A stretch of 64,000 nt of DNA from contig FR893177.1 of NCBI GenBank assembly GCA_000433355.1, positions 62,001 through 126,000 of the forward strand, in the 5' to 3' direction. The stretch comes from Alistipes sp. CAG:435. GTDB taxonomy: Bacteria > Bacteroidota > Bacteroidia > Bacteroidales > UBA932. A program made the translations under genes and the position numbers. Shown one piece after another: positions 1 through 8,022 of this stretch. How positions within the stretch are numbered: the stretch's first letter is position 1; the number at the start of each line of letters is the position of its first letter. The notes below the pieces were generated by a model. The model had not been told where the DNA came from. It did not search any database and saw nothing but the letters and a program-made list of their open reading frames with translations.

Positions 1-924
1 GAATATGTACTCGTGGTCTCCAGAAAGGGTGGCACGAACCCTCATCTTCTGAAGGTCTCCGACCTGAAGGAAGGCAAGATCGAACCGATTATGCTGAACA
101 ACGAAGGTGTGACAGGCGGAACATACCCGATTCATAGCGGGGCCGTGATCAAGGGCCACACTTATGTGAGCAACCTTTCCGGTGGCGGCAAGTGGTCCCC
201 ATTGATGATTTACTACTACGAGACTCCGGCTTCCGCTCCGGAAGTGATTCTGAATGTGACGCTTGACACAATCGACGGCGCCAACTCAAGGCACGGTGAC
301 AACGCCTCGTTCAATCTTGACGAGAACGGTAACGGCTATGTCTTCTTTGGCAACAACGCCGCCACGGATGTCCTGAGGTTCACCATCAGGAACTGGAAGG
401 AGATCGATCCTGCCAGCGCCACGGTTCTTGGCTCAGACTCCAAGGCTAACTCCTACATTACTGTCAACAGGATTTGGGGAACCGACAGCTACATTTTCGG
501 CGGAATATATATGGCTCCGAAGATTGTGGACGAGTCGATGTCTGTCCAGTACGCTCTTAAACCCACCAGCGTGGCCGCTCAGTCAACCGCCTGCCAGATA
601 ATCAGCTTCAATGGGGAACGCTATCTGGTCACAATGACTGCCGGCAGAACCGAGGACGTGACTCCGACGATGAACGTCTATGACATCACGAAGGGAGGGG
701 ACACCTTGACTGACTGCCTTGCCAAATTTGAGGAAGGTGACCGCAAGCCGGTATATTCATTCATCCTTGGCGGCGGCAAGAGCATCTCTCCGGGAACTAA
801 TCTTAATTATTACATCGAGAAGGACGCGGAAGGAAAGGACAGCAAGCTTTACTTGTTCGCCGCCCGGTGCGACTCTGGATTCGCGATCTGCGAGTTCCCG
901 ATAAAGGTGGCTCTTGACGACTGA
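1..924 (+). CDS. secreted/surface protein of unknown function, 5' end outside window
   Basis: The frame is open from base 1, so the gene starts upstream of the window; only the last 307 codons or so are visible. The product is rich in Gly, Asn, Thr and aromatic residues in short beta-like segments, as in Bacteroidota exported proteins that bind or process surface ligands. It resembles DUF4623-type proteins, but I recognise this only weakly and assign no function. There is no catalytic motif I can name. The stop at 922-924 lies 11 bases before the next start (GHL10 lipoprotein), so the two are probably one transcript. A GTG at 13 is in frame but is not a convincing start, because the coding pattern continues to the window edge. 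Confidence 0.6.
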   Translation, partial: EYVLVVSRKGGTNPHLLKVSDLKEGKIEPIMLNNEGVTGGTYPIHSGAVIKGHTYVSNLSGGGKWSPLMIYYYETPASAPEVILNVTLDTIDGANSRHGDNASFNLDENGNGYVFFGNNAATDVLRFTIRNWKEIDPASATVLGSDSKANSYITVNRIWGTDSYIFGGIYMAPKIVDESMSVQYALKPTSVAAQSTACQIISFNGERYLVTMTAGRTEDVTPTMNVYDITKGGDTLTDCLAKFEEGDRKPVYSFILGGGKSISPGTNLNYYIEKDAEGKDSKLYLFAARCDSGFAICEFPIKVALDD

Positions 925-935
925 TCGGTGCGGAA

Positions 936-2396
936 ATGAAAAGATTAGCAAGAATATTTTTGTACACGCTTCTGAGTGTGGCCTTCTTCGCCTGCGGAAA
1001 GGAAGAACAACCTTTTAAGCCTGGCGGCTCCACTGGCGGAGGAGGCACCGGAGGCGGTGGCACGACTGATCCGGTCAAGGTCGAATTTCCGAGGAAGGAA
1101 CTCAGAGGTGTCTGGGTGGCCACTGTCTGGGAACTGGACTGGCCGATGGGCGCGCACGACGAGGCCTCACAGAAGAAGAAGTACACGGACTACCTTGACT
1201 TGTTCCAGGAGTGCGGCATCAACGCTGTGTTCTTTCAGATCCGGTCCAAGGCTGATGCTTACTATGAGTCTCAGTATGAGCCTTGGAGCAAGACCATAAC
1301 AGGCACGGTCGGCAAGAATCCGGGTTACGATGTCCTCAAGTTCCTGATAGACGAGACCCACGCCCGCGGGATGCAGTTCCATGCCTGGATCAATCCTTAC
1401 CGTGTCGAGACGAGAGGTTCCGCCTCGGCTGAGTTTCCAGCATTGGATCCTAAGATTCCAGCCTCGATGGTCAAGGACTACAACAAGATCCGTGTCTATA
1501 ATCCGGCTCTGCCGGAGGTTCAGGACAGGATCGCCGCCATTGTCAAGGAAATCATCACAAAATACGATGTGGACGGCCTTCACATGGATGATTATTTCTA
1601 TCCGTCATTGGAAAAAGGCGAGTCTCTGAATGATGCTGCTGAATATGCCAAATATGGTTCTGGATATTCAAAGATCGAGGATTTCAGGCGCGCCAATGTC
1701 ACCAAGGCGATCGAAAAGATCCATAATGTGATTGTCCAGACCCGTCCGGAAGTGATTTTCTCCGTCAGCCCTCAAGGCAACTATGACAACAACTACAACG
1801 CTTTGTTCGCCGATGTCGCCACTTGGACCCGCAACGGATTGATTGATGTGATTATCCCTCAGCTGTACTATAGTGTCGTAACATTCCAGACAAGGATCAA
1901 GTGGTTCGTTGACAATGCGTTCAAGAGCCATCTGATGGCAGGCTACGGGATCTACAACTTCGCTTCGGACGCGTCCAACACGGATTTCCGGACAACGTCC
2001 TCGTTCTACAGCCAATACAACTACGCCGCCCAGATCAAACATGTTGAGGGTGCTCTCTTGTACAGTGCCAAAAGCTTGACGGAAAATAAGATCGGGATAA
2101 CGGACGCTGTCAAGGGAGCGTTCGGGACAAAGACCCTGATCCCTTACCTCCTCGCCGCTGACGAGAAGAAACCTGACGCTCCGACCGGGGTGAAAGTCGA
2201 TGGCTCCGCCTTGACTTGGACCGGCGCGGGCCCGATGTTCGCCGTCTACAAGTTGGACGGAACCAAGAAGAAGGCGGCATTGGTCGGGACGACAAAGGAC
2301 AAGAAGTTCAGCCTTCCGTCGAAAGGAACCTATCTGGTGACCGCCATAAGTGAGCTTAACTCCGAGAGCGACGCGTCGGAACAGGTGACTTATTGA
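936..2396 (+). CDS. family 10 glycosyl hydrolase-like lipoprotein (GHL10/DUF187)
   Basis: This 486-residue lipoprotein has a signal peptide ending in a lipobox (VAFFAC, Cys about residue 20), then a Gly/Thr-rich linker (about 30-45) as in surface-tethered enzymes. The catalytic-like domain begins with ELRGVWVATVWELDWP, the signature opening of GHL10 (DUF187/YngK) proteins, followed by FQIRSKADAYYES, the INPYRVE segment and the GLHMDDYFYP segment, all expected of this TIM-barrel family. A short C-terminal beta domain (about 410-486) resembles a fibronectin-like module. Family members are thought to act on polysaccharide or peptidoglycan-like substrates; the actual substrate cannot be read here. 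It follows gene 1 by 11 bases and ends before a strong hairpin terminator. Confidence 0.85.
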   Translation: MKRLARIFLYTLLSVAFFACGKEEQPFKPGGSTGGGGTGGGGTTDPVKVEFPRKELRGVWVATVWELDWPMGAHDEASQKKKYTDYLDLFQECGINAVFFQIRSKADAYYESQYEPWSKTITGTVGKNPGYDVLKFLIDETHARGMQFHAWINPYRVETRGSASAEFPALDPKIPASMVKDYNKIRVYNPALPEVQDRIAAIVKEIITKYDVDGLHMDDYFYPSLEKGESLNDAAEYAKYGSGYSKIEDFRRANVTKAIEKIHNVIVQTRPEVIFSVSPQGNYDNNYNALFADVATWTRNGLIDVIIPQLYYSVVTFQTRIKWFVDNAFKSHLMAGYGIYNFASDASNTDFRTTSSFYSQYNYAAQIKHVEGALLYSAKSLTENKIGITDAVKGAFGTKTLIPYLLAADEKKPDAPTGVKVDGSALTWTGAGPMFAVYKLDGTKKKAALVGTTKDKKFSLPSKGTYLVTAISELNSESDASEQVTY

Positions 2397-2428
2397 TCTG
2401 GTCAGAAATATTCATAAAGAACGGTTTA

Positions 2429-2475
2429 ATCCGTGAGGGAAAGTAAGAAAGCTTCACCTCACGGATTTTTCTTTT
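2429..2475 (+). terminator. Rho-independent terminator after the GHL10 gene
   Basis: A 10-bp stem (ATCCGTGAGG paired with CCTCACGGAT) with an 18-base loop is followed by a T-rich run (TTTTCTTTT). It closes the first transcript; its T-run overlaps the -33 element of the purF promoter. Confidence 0.8.
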
Positions 2476-2504
2476 GTCCCAAGGCGAATAATTCGTTATA
2501 TTTG
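2473..2504 (+). promoter_or_regulatory. Bacteroidota-type promoter for purF
   Basis: TTTG at 2473-2476 and TATATTTG at 2497-2504 are separated by 20 bases, matching the -33/-7 consensus (TTTG / TAnnTTTG). The purF ATG lies 22 bases downstream. Confidence 0.75.
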
Positions 2505-2526
2505 TGCTTTAGTCCGCGAAAGGAAT

Positions 2527-3933
2527 ATGTTTTCAAAGGAACTTAAAGAAGAATGCGGGGTGTTCGGTGTCTGGGGAGTCCCCCACGCCGCCGAGGTGAC
2601 CTACTACGGTCTCCATTCCCTTCAGCATCGCGGCCAGGAAGGCTGCGGAATCGTCTCGGTCAACGATAATGGAGAACTTCACCGGGTCAAGGGACTCGGG
2701 CTCGTGACCGAAGTCTTCAACAGCGAGAATCTCGGATCTCTCCACGGAAATATGGCGGTCGGCCACGTGCGCTACTCCACCCATGGCGGTGGCGGCATCG
2801 AGAATGTCCAGCCGTTTCTCTTCAGGCACAACAGCGGTGACTTCGCCCTTGTCCACAACGGCAACGTGGTCAATTCCGCGCAGTTGAGAAAGTACCTGGA
2901 GGACCGCGGCAGCCTTTTCCAGTCCACATCCGACAGCGAGATCCTGGCCCACCTCATCAAGAAGGAGCCGGTCGAAAGGAACAGCCCGAGAATCATCCCT
3001 ATCATGGAGGCCCTGAATATGATTGAAGGGGCTTTTGCGTTTATGGTGATGACCAACCACAGGATTTATGCGATGAGGGACAAGTACGGCCTCAGGCCTC
3101 TGTCCATCGGGCGCATCGGCGACGGCTATGTCCTCAGCAGCGAGACCTGCGCGTTCAGCGTCGTGGGGGCGGAGTTTGTCCGCGACGTGGAGCCGGGCGA
3201 GGTGGTCACGATCGACCACCACGGCATCAGGAGTCGGAAATATTCAGACTACCAGCGTCACGCGATGTGCGCCATGGAATATGTTTACTTCTCCCGCCCG
3301 GACAGCGACATCGAAGGCCGTAACGTCCATTCTTTCAGGAAAGAGAGCGGAAAGATCCTCTACCGGGAGTCGCATGTGGACGCGGACATCGTGGTCGGGG
3401 TTCCGGACTCCAGCCTGAGCGCCGCCTCCGGTTACGCCGAGGCGAGCGGACTTCCTAACGAGATGGGACTCATCAAGAACCGCTATATCGGCAGGACTTT
3501 CATCCAGCCGTCGCAGGAGATGAGGGACAAAGGTGTGAAGATGAAACTGTCGCCGGTCAGGAGCATCGTGAAGGACAAGAGGATAATTCTGGTGGACGAC
3601 TCGATAGTCCGCGGAACCACGTCCCTGAGGATCGTGAGGATGCTGCGCGAGGCCGGAGCGAAAGAGGTTCACATGAGGATCGCCAGTCCGATGATCAAGA
3701 ATCCGTGCTTCTACGGAGTGGACATGTCCACCCACAAGGAGCTCCTGTGCTATTCAAGAAACCTGGAGCAGGCCCGTCAGGCCATCGAGGCCGATTCGTT
3801 GGCGTTCCTTTCCGAGGATGGTCTTTTCGAGGCCGGTCACCGCACCGACCTCTGCCTTGCCTGCTTCAACGGCAACTACCCGACCGCCCTCTACTCCAGC
3901 ATCGAGGAGGTCAACGAGGAACATAAATTTTAG
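2527..3933 (+). CDS. purF: amidophosphoribosyltransferase
   Basis: This enzyme catalyses the committed step of de novo purine synthesis: PRPP and glutamine give 5-phosphoribosylamine. At 468 residues it is full length. The sequence begins MFSKELKEEC, so removal of a short propeptide would expose Cys10 as the N-terminal nucleophile of the glutaminase domain. The phosphoribosyltransferase domain carries the PRPP loop ILVDDSIVRGTT near residues 357-368. Four cysteines in CAMEYVYF, NPCFYG and CLACFNG correspond to the 4Fe-4S ligands of the B. subtilis-type enzyme, so this is probably the Fe-S, propeptide-processed class. It has its own consensus promoter. purM follows only after a 2.5-kb insertion-like region. 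Confidence 0.97.
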   Translation: MFSKELKEECGVFGVWGVPHAAEVTYYGLHSLQHRGQEGCGIVSVNDNGELHRVKGLGLVTEVFNSENLGSLHGNMAVGHVRYSTHGGGGIENVQPFLFRHNSGDFALVHNGNVVNSAQLRKYLEDRGSLFQSTSDSEILAHLIKKEPVERNSPRIIPIMEALNMIEGAFAFMVMTNHRIYAMRDKYGLRPLSIGRIGDGYVLSSETCAFSVVGAEFVRDVEPGEVVTIDHHGIRSRKYSDYQRHAMCAMEYVYFSRPDSDIEGRNVHSFRKESGKILYRESHVDADIVVGVPDSSLSAASGYAEASGLPNEMGLIKNRYIGRTFIQPSQEMRDKGVKMKLSPVRSIVKDKRIILVDDSIVRGTTSLRIVRMLREAGAKEVHMRIASPMIKNPCFYGVDMSTHKELLCYSRNLEQARQAIEADSLAFLSEDGLFEAGHRTDLCLACFNGNYPTALYSSIEEVNEEHKF

Positions 3934-4022
3934 AAGTCTTTCTGATTTGCTATAGATTCCCTTGACGTTCCCGGTGAGTTTCGCCGGGTCGTCAGCGTAG
4001 GGGATGCTCCCGGACGGTCTAA

Positions 4023-4218
4023 GGACATCTCGTTCAGAATTGCAAGGTAAAAGGCTTCCGATGTAGCCGGAGAAGGCTCCCCTGTGCAAATCTGTTCCGG
4101 GCTGAAGGATAGAGGATGCCTTGCAAGGCCTTCAGGGCTGAATCCGCCTGGACTCGTGGGAACAGAATTGCAGCGGATTGCTGCCGGAGCTGGATGTTGG
4201 CGCAAATCTGTGGAAGAA
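4023..4218. repeat. 196-bp direct repeat, copy A
   Basis: This segment is collinear, without gaps, with 6074-6269; I count about 16 differences, giving about 92% identity. The two copies flank the DUF1016 cassette in the same orientation. Internally there is a hairpin-forming CTGAAGG/CCTTCAG pair and two copies of CAGAATTGCA near the ends. Open frames exist across it, but differences between the copies change residues freely, so coding is unlikely. The stretch 3934-4022 upstream holds no gene. Confidence 0.85.
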
Positions 4219-4306
4219 GGGTTGCGGGGGAGCGGAGGGACAGCGATCTTTCAGGTGGCTCACATCCACGCCAACCTTGCCCGGATCAGTCTCCGCCGCA
4301 ACCCTT
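4217..4306. repeat. imperfect palindromic element next to copy A
   Basis: Perfect 11-bp inverted arms, AAGGGTTGCGG at 4217-4227 and CCGCAACCCTT at 4296-4306, enclose about 68 bases. It abuts copy A and is absent after copy B. The remaining 4307-4529 shows no gene or recognised signal. Confidence 0.5.
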
Positions 4307-4529
4307 TCTTTTATGGTCGCACACCGCAAACTTAGAATCGTAGTTGTGGTTGCGGAAGTCTGAAAGCAAGTCTGTGGTCTCCGAAGCATATGGAGGATGA
4401 CCTAAATGCGTAGACGATGGTGCCCAAGGTGGCGACATCAGGCGATTATGCGGCAGGCAGGGAGACTCTTCTCATAGTACTATGCACAATCTTCGGATAG
4501 GGGTCACACGGAAGTTTGCAGGTGAACCA

Positions 4530-4835
4530 TCATTTCCCTTTCTTCTTATTACTTTTGACAAGTAACATAATGAGAATAAATACGATATTGATTCCTAAGT
4601 ACATCGCAGCACCCTTTAAAACGAGAATCTCTCCATTTATGTACCCAGCGGCAACCTCTATAGGGACCGAATCATATCCCCGAATCAACTTCCCTATAAT
4701 CCTTTTCTCTGATATTTCGTATTTATAACTTACCATTGTATTCAGTACCATATGTATTACCAATACCAATGCAGCTACGGAGATTATCAGCCAAATGATT
4801 ATAATCCATTTTTTTACAATTGCGATTCGTCTCAT
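4530..4835 (-). CDS. small two-transmembrane protein, unknown function
   Basis: This 101-residue basic protein is not a family I recognise. Residues 9-31 form one strong hydrophobic helix, residues 78-94 a second, and the middle (about 35-75) is a soluble loop with alternating beta character. The C-terminus ends in KSNKKKGK, so a two-pass topology with both basic ends in the cytoplasm is likely. The coding sequence is AT-rich compared with the surrounding pur genes. It starts 46 bases downstream of the DUF1016 nuclease on the same strand, so the two may be co-transcribed and functionally linked, for example as partner or membrane anchor; that is inference. Confidence 0.6.
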   Translation of the reverse strand: MRRIAIVKKWIIIIWLIISVAALVLVIHMVLNTMVSYKYEISEKRIIGKLIRGYDSVPIEVAAGYINGEILVLKGAAMYLGINIVFILIMLLVKSNKKKGK

Positions 4836-4881
4836 TCTTATAGTTCATTTCTATAACTGTATAAAACATAAACCTACGAAT

Positions 4882-5922
4882 TCAGCGTTTTTCCGTAACC
4901 TTAAGCCCGGCAATCCGCTTGACTTCGTTTATTTCAGCTATGAACTGTTCGGTGGTCGGAAGGTACAGCTGGTACTTGCTGGCAAGGATTGTCCTGTTGT
5001 CTTCCGGCAGGGTGAGCTTGACGGCGGTGTCGTTCTTGTCGGAACACAGGAGTATTCCGATGGTCGGGTTCTCGTCCTCGGACTTTTCGTAGCGATCGTA
5101 GTAGTTGACATAGAGCTGTAACTGCCCCAAATCCTGGTGTGTCAGCTTGTGGTTCTTGATTTCTATGATGACAAATGAGCGAAGCAGTCGATTGTAGAAT
5201 ACAAGATCCGCGAAATACTCATCGTCCTCAATGAGCAGCCGTTTCTGTCTGGCTACGAAAGAGAATCCCTTTCCCATTTCGAGGAGGAAGTCCGCAATAT
5301 GTGAGATGATTGCGCTTTCAAAGTCTCTTTCATAATACTCCGGGCGTTTCTCAAGACCAAGGAATTCCAAAACCATAGGGTCTTTGATGATTTCTGTCGG
5401 TGATTCCGGTTGGCGCTCGTTGCGGGCTACAGCAAGGACCTTTCCCTTGTCGTTGCTCATCAGAAGACGCTCGTAAAGCATTGAGTTGATTTGGCGCTCA
5501 AGTTGACGTTTAGACCAGCATTCATTGACGGCTTCCAGCTGATAGTACTCTCGTTTGTCGGGGTCTGGGATTGAGATAAGCAGTTTATACTGAGACCAGT
5601 TCAATTGCGAACACAGTGTATTCGCAATTGGGTATATGCGGTAGAACTGCCTGCACATCTCCAATTGACGGACGGAGAATCCGCTGCCGTACTCCGGCTG
5701 TAGCTGCTTCGCAAGGTTCTTGATAAGATAAGTGCCGTAGCCGGCACGCTCTTTCCCTTGCTGCTCTTTCTCGGCGATGCGCTGACCGATGGCCCAGTAC
5801 ATCCGCACGCGGCAAAAGTCCACGCTGCGGACGGCGTTGCCGCGCGCTCCATCTATGATAGCCTTGATCCCGCTGACAAATTCGTTCAGAGGAGATTCCA
5901 ACTCAGTTCTTCTCGATCCCAT
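4882..5922 (-). CDS. PDDEXK nuclease domain protein (DUF1016/YhcG family)
   Basis: At 346 residues this is the normal family size. The N-terminal half (about 15-160) is the YhcG helical DNA-binding-like region, with YWAIGQRI, GYGTYLIKNLAKQLQ, FSVRQLEMCRQFY and LNWSQYKLL. The C-terminal half is a PD-(D/E)XK nuclease fold with EDDEYFADLVFYN and FVIIEIK supplying the acidic and Lys active-site residues. Family members occur in defence islands and beside restriction systems, and are thought to act in DNA processing; the exact activity is unproven. The gene faces opposite to the pur genes and sits between 196-bp direct repeats, which fits horizontal acquisition. A TAnnTTTG element and an 11-bp direct repeat lie upstream. 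Confidence 0.9.
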   Translation of the reverse strand: MGSRRTELESPLNEFVSGIKAIIDGARGNAVRSVDFCRVRMYWAIGQRIAEKEQQGKERAGYGTYLIKNLAKQLQPEYGSGFSVRQLEMCRQFYRIYPIANTLCSQLNWSQYKLLISIPDPDKREYYQLEAVNECWSKRQLERQINSMLYERLLMSNDKGKVLAVARNERQPESPTEIIKDPMVLEFLGLEKRPEYYERDFESAIISHIADFLLEMGKGFSFVARQKRLLIEDDEYFADLVFYNRLLRSFVIIEIKNHKLTHQDLGQLQLYVNYYDRYEKSEDENPTIGILLCSDKNDTAVKLTLPEDNRTILASKYQLYLPTTEQFIAEINEVKRIAGLKVTEKR

Positions 5923-5946
5923 CTCTTCGCAAAAACTACAATCTCA

Positions 5947-6010
5947 CAAATTTAGTCATTTTTCTGATTCATTTGATTCCTACTATGTCGAAATGATCAC
6001 GAAATGATCA
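5947..6010 (-). promoter_or_regulatory. putative promoter and direct-repeat operator for the DUF1016 gene
   Basis: On the minus strand TAAATTTG (5947-5954) fits the -7 consensus 24 bases upstream of the ATG; no clear -33 element is seen. Two contiguous copies of an 11-mer (CGAAATGATCA on the plus strand) occupy 5989-5999 and 6000-6010, where an operator could overlap the upstream promoter region. The regulator is unknown. Confidence 0.4.
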
Positions 6011-6073
6011 GCGGGTTCACACCTACATAGTACCCTCAAAGGCGGAGCGGGGCAACACGTTCCCGGAGGTTAT

Positions 6074-6269
6074 GGACATCTCGTTCAGAATTGCAAGGTA
6101 AAAGGCTTCCGATGTAGCCGGAGAAGGGTCCCCCGTGCAAATCTGTTCCGGGCTGAAGGATAGAGGATGCCCAGCAAGGCCTTCAGGGCTGGATCCGTCA
6201 GGACTCGCGGGAACAGAATTGCAGCGGATTGCTGTTAGGGATGGATGTGGGTGCAAATCCGTGGAAGAA
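6074..6269. repeat. 196-bp direct repeat, copy B
   Basis: This is the second copy of the repeat at 4023-4218, offset by exactly 2051 bases with no indels. Similarity drops immediately outside both ends, apart from a weak CCCGGA-rich match just upstream. Confidence 0.85.
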
Positions 6270-6455
6270 TCATTACAAGAATCATTACAACATCCAGAAA
6301 AGGTTGTCGTTATCGGATTTTAGTTGTAACTTCGCAGAGTCAGTGATCGCTCTGACAACATCTGGCCTTGGTGAGAGATTCCATACCATGGCCTTAATGT
6401 TTTTCAGGTGATGCGGTTGCTGGATTTCAAGGATTTATATAATACAAAATACACT

Positions 6456-7490
6456 ATGGCAGTTGATTACGAGAAGGCGGGCGTGAGCCTTGAGGCGGGC
6501 TACGACGTTGTGCGCAGGATCAAGAAACACGTGGCGTCGACCGACAGGCTCGGCGTGATGGGAAATATCGGATCGTTCGGAGGAATGTTCGATCTTTCAA
6601 AACTGAACATCAAGGAACCGGTCCTGGTCAGCGGAACTGACGGAGTCGGCACTAAGCTCAAGCTGGCGTTCGCGATGGACAAGCACGACACCATCGGCAT
6701 CGACGCCGTGGCGATGTGTGTGAACGACGTTCTGGCCCAGGGAGCGGAACCGCTTGTGTTCCTTGACTATGTGGCCCAGGGAAAGACCCGTCCGGAGGTC
6801 GTGGAGGCCATCGTGGCCGGAGTCGCTGACGGATGCCGTCAGGCCGGATGCGCCCTCGTGGGCGGCGAGACCGCCGAGATGCCTGGAATGTACGAGGACG
6901 GTGAATATGACATCGCTGGCTACACCACAGGTGTCGTGGAGAAATCCAGACTCATCGACGGCACGAAGGTAAAGGCCGGGGATGTCCTTGTTGGAATCGC
7001 CTCCACGGGAGTCCACAGCAACGGCTTCAGCCTCGTGCGCAAGATCTTCTCCGACAATAATCTGGATCTCTTCAAGGTTTATCCTGAACTGGAGTCCGAC
7101 CAGCCGCTCGGCCTTGTCGCCCTGACTCCGACCAGGATCTACGTGAAGCAGGTTCTGGACGTGATCCGCAACTGCGACGTGCACGGAGTCGCCCACATCA
7201 CCGGCGGCGGCTTCGACGAGAACATCCCGAGAATCCTCCGCGAAGGCCAAGGAATCGAGGTGAATGAAGGTTCCTGGACGATCCTTCCGATCTTCCGCTT
7301 CCTGGAGAAGTACGGCAACATCCCCCACAGGGAGATGTTCAACATATTCAACATGGGTGTCGGAATGGTTCTGGCTTTGGATGAGTCCGAGGCTCAGAAG
7401 GCCATCGACATACTTGCCGGCTACGGGGACAAGGCGACCGTCATCGGCCGCGTGACCGACAAGCCGGGTGTGGATATTCATTTGCTTTAG
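6456..7490 (+). CDS. purM: phosphoribosylformylglycinamidine cyclo-ligase (AIR synthetase)
   Basis: This enzyme converts FGAM to AIR with ATP in de novo purine synthesis. Characteristic segments are VDYEKAGVSLEAG at the N-terminus, GTDGVGTKLKLAF, VNDVLAQGAEPLVFLDY, LVGGETAEMPGMY and STGVHSNGFSLVRK. From the ATG at 6456 the product has 344 residues, the usual length. An in-frame upstream ATG at 6408 would add 16 residues not typical of the family, so 6456 is preferred. The sequence between repeat copy B and the gene (6270-6455) holds no other gene. It probably formed a unit with purF before the cassette separated them. Confidence 0.96.
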   Translation: MAVDYEKAGVSLEAGYDVVRRIKKHVASTDRLGVMGNIGSFGGMFDLSKLNIKEPVLVSGTDGVGTKLKLAFAMDKHDTIGIDAVAMCVNDVLAQGAEPLVFLDYVAQGKTRPEVVEAIVAGVADGCRQAGCALVGGETAEMPGMYEDGEYDIAGYTTGVVEKSRLIDGTKVKAGDVLVGIASTGVHSNGFSLVRKIFSDNNLDLFKVYPELESDQPLGLVALTPTRIYVKQVLDVIRNCDVHGVAHITGGGFDENIPRILREGQGIEVNEGSWTILPIFRFLEKYGNIPHREMFNIFNMGVGMVLALDESEAQKAIDILAGYGDKATVIGRVTDKPGVDIHLL

Positions 7491-7575
7491 TCAGTCGTGG
7501 CGGATTTTTTGTGATTTTCGCTGCAAGGAATTTGAAATAGCAGGATTTGGTTGAAATGATTAAAGCTTCAGAATT

Positions 7576-8019
7576 ATGAAAAAATCATTTGCTAAACTGA
7601 CCGCGGCCATCGGCCCGGCACTGCTCTCGATGCTTGGATTCTCCGGCTGTGAAGACAACATCTGGAGTAATCGTTGTGAGTACGGTGTGCCATCCTGTGA
7701 TTTCAAGGTCGATCTGACGGTTTTGGACGAAAGCGGAAAGGGAATCAAAGGCATCCGCGTCGTTCCTTCAAAACAATTGACTTACGACAAAGACACTCTC
7801 TTCACCGACGAGAACGGAAAGGCTGTAGGTGCTTATGATGGGGTTTGGCCGATGAGTGAGGTCAAGTTCTATTTCGATGACGTTGACGGAGATGCCAACG
7901 GCTCTTTCAAGCGGGACAGTCTGACAGTCACGGCTGAGAAACTGAAAGGCGGCAGCGGCAACTGGTACGAGGGCGAGTTTGCTCTTAAAGGCACAAAGAC
8001 TTTGAAGAAGAGCGAGTAA
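7576..8019 (+). CDS. radical SAM-associated putative lipoprotein (TIGR04134-like)
   Basis: This 147-residue exported protein has a signal peptide ending in LGFSGC (lipobox Cys about residue 25). It is followed by a short Cys-containing region, NRCEYGVPSCDF, and one beta-sandwich-like domain (about 45-140) with LDESGKGIKGIRV and TDENGKAVGAY. The Cys-x-Tyr-Gly-x-Pro segment followed by a small Ig-like domain is what I know from the Bacteroidota family found next to a dedicated radical SAM enzyme. The partner gene starts 3 bases after this stop, which strongly supports the pairing. The modification, if any, is unknown; the cysteines near residue 33-40 are candidate sites. Confidence 0.75.
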   Translation: MKKSFAKLTAAIGPALLSMLGFSGCEDNIWSNRCEYGVPSCDFKVDLTVLDESGKGIKGIRVVPSKQLTYDKDTLFTDENGKAVGAYDGVWPMSEVKFYFDDVDGDANGSFKRDSLTVTAEKLKGGSGNWYEGEFALKGTKTLKKSE

Positions 8020-8022
8020 CGG

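Larger units (their letters stand above)
4023..6269. mobile_element. putative inserted cassette bounded by 196-bp direct repeats
   Basis: The segment lies between purF and purM. It is bounded by near-identical direct repeats and carries two minus-strand genes, opposite to the pur genes. There is no transposase or integrase inside, so mobility is inferred only from the flanking duplication, the AT-rich composition of the membrane-protein gene, and the defence/recombination association of DUF1016 nucleases. Homologous recombination between the repeats would delete about 2.05 kb and leave one copy. Confidence 0.45.

Noticed and set aside
4084..4335. Small ORFs across the 196-bp repeats (for example MQICSGLKDRGC and its minus-strand counterparts)
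   Set aside because: Differences between the two copies change amino acids freely in every frame, and no ribosome-binding site or domain is seen.
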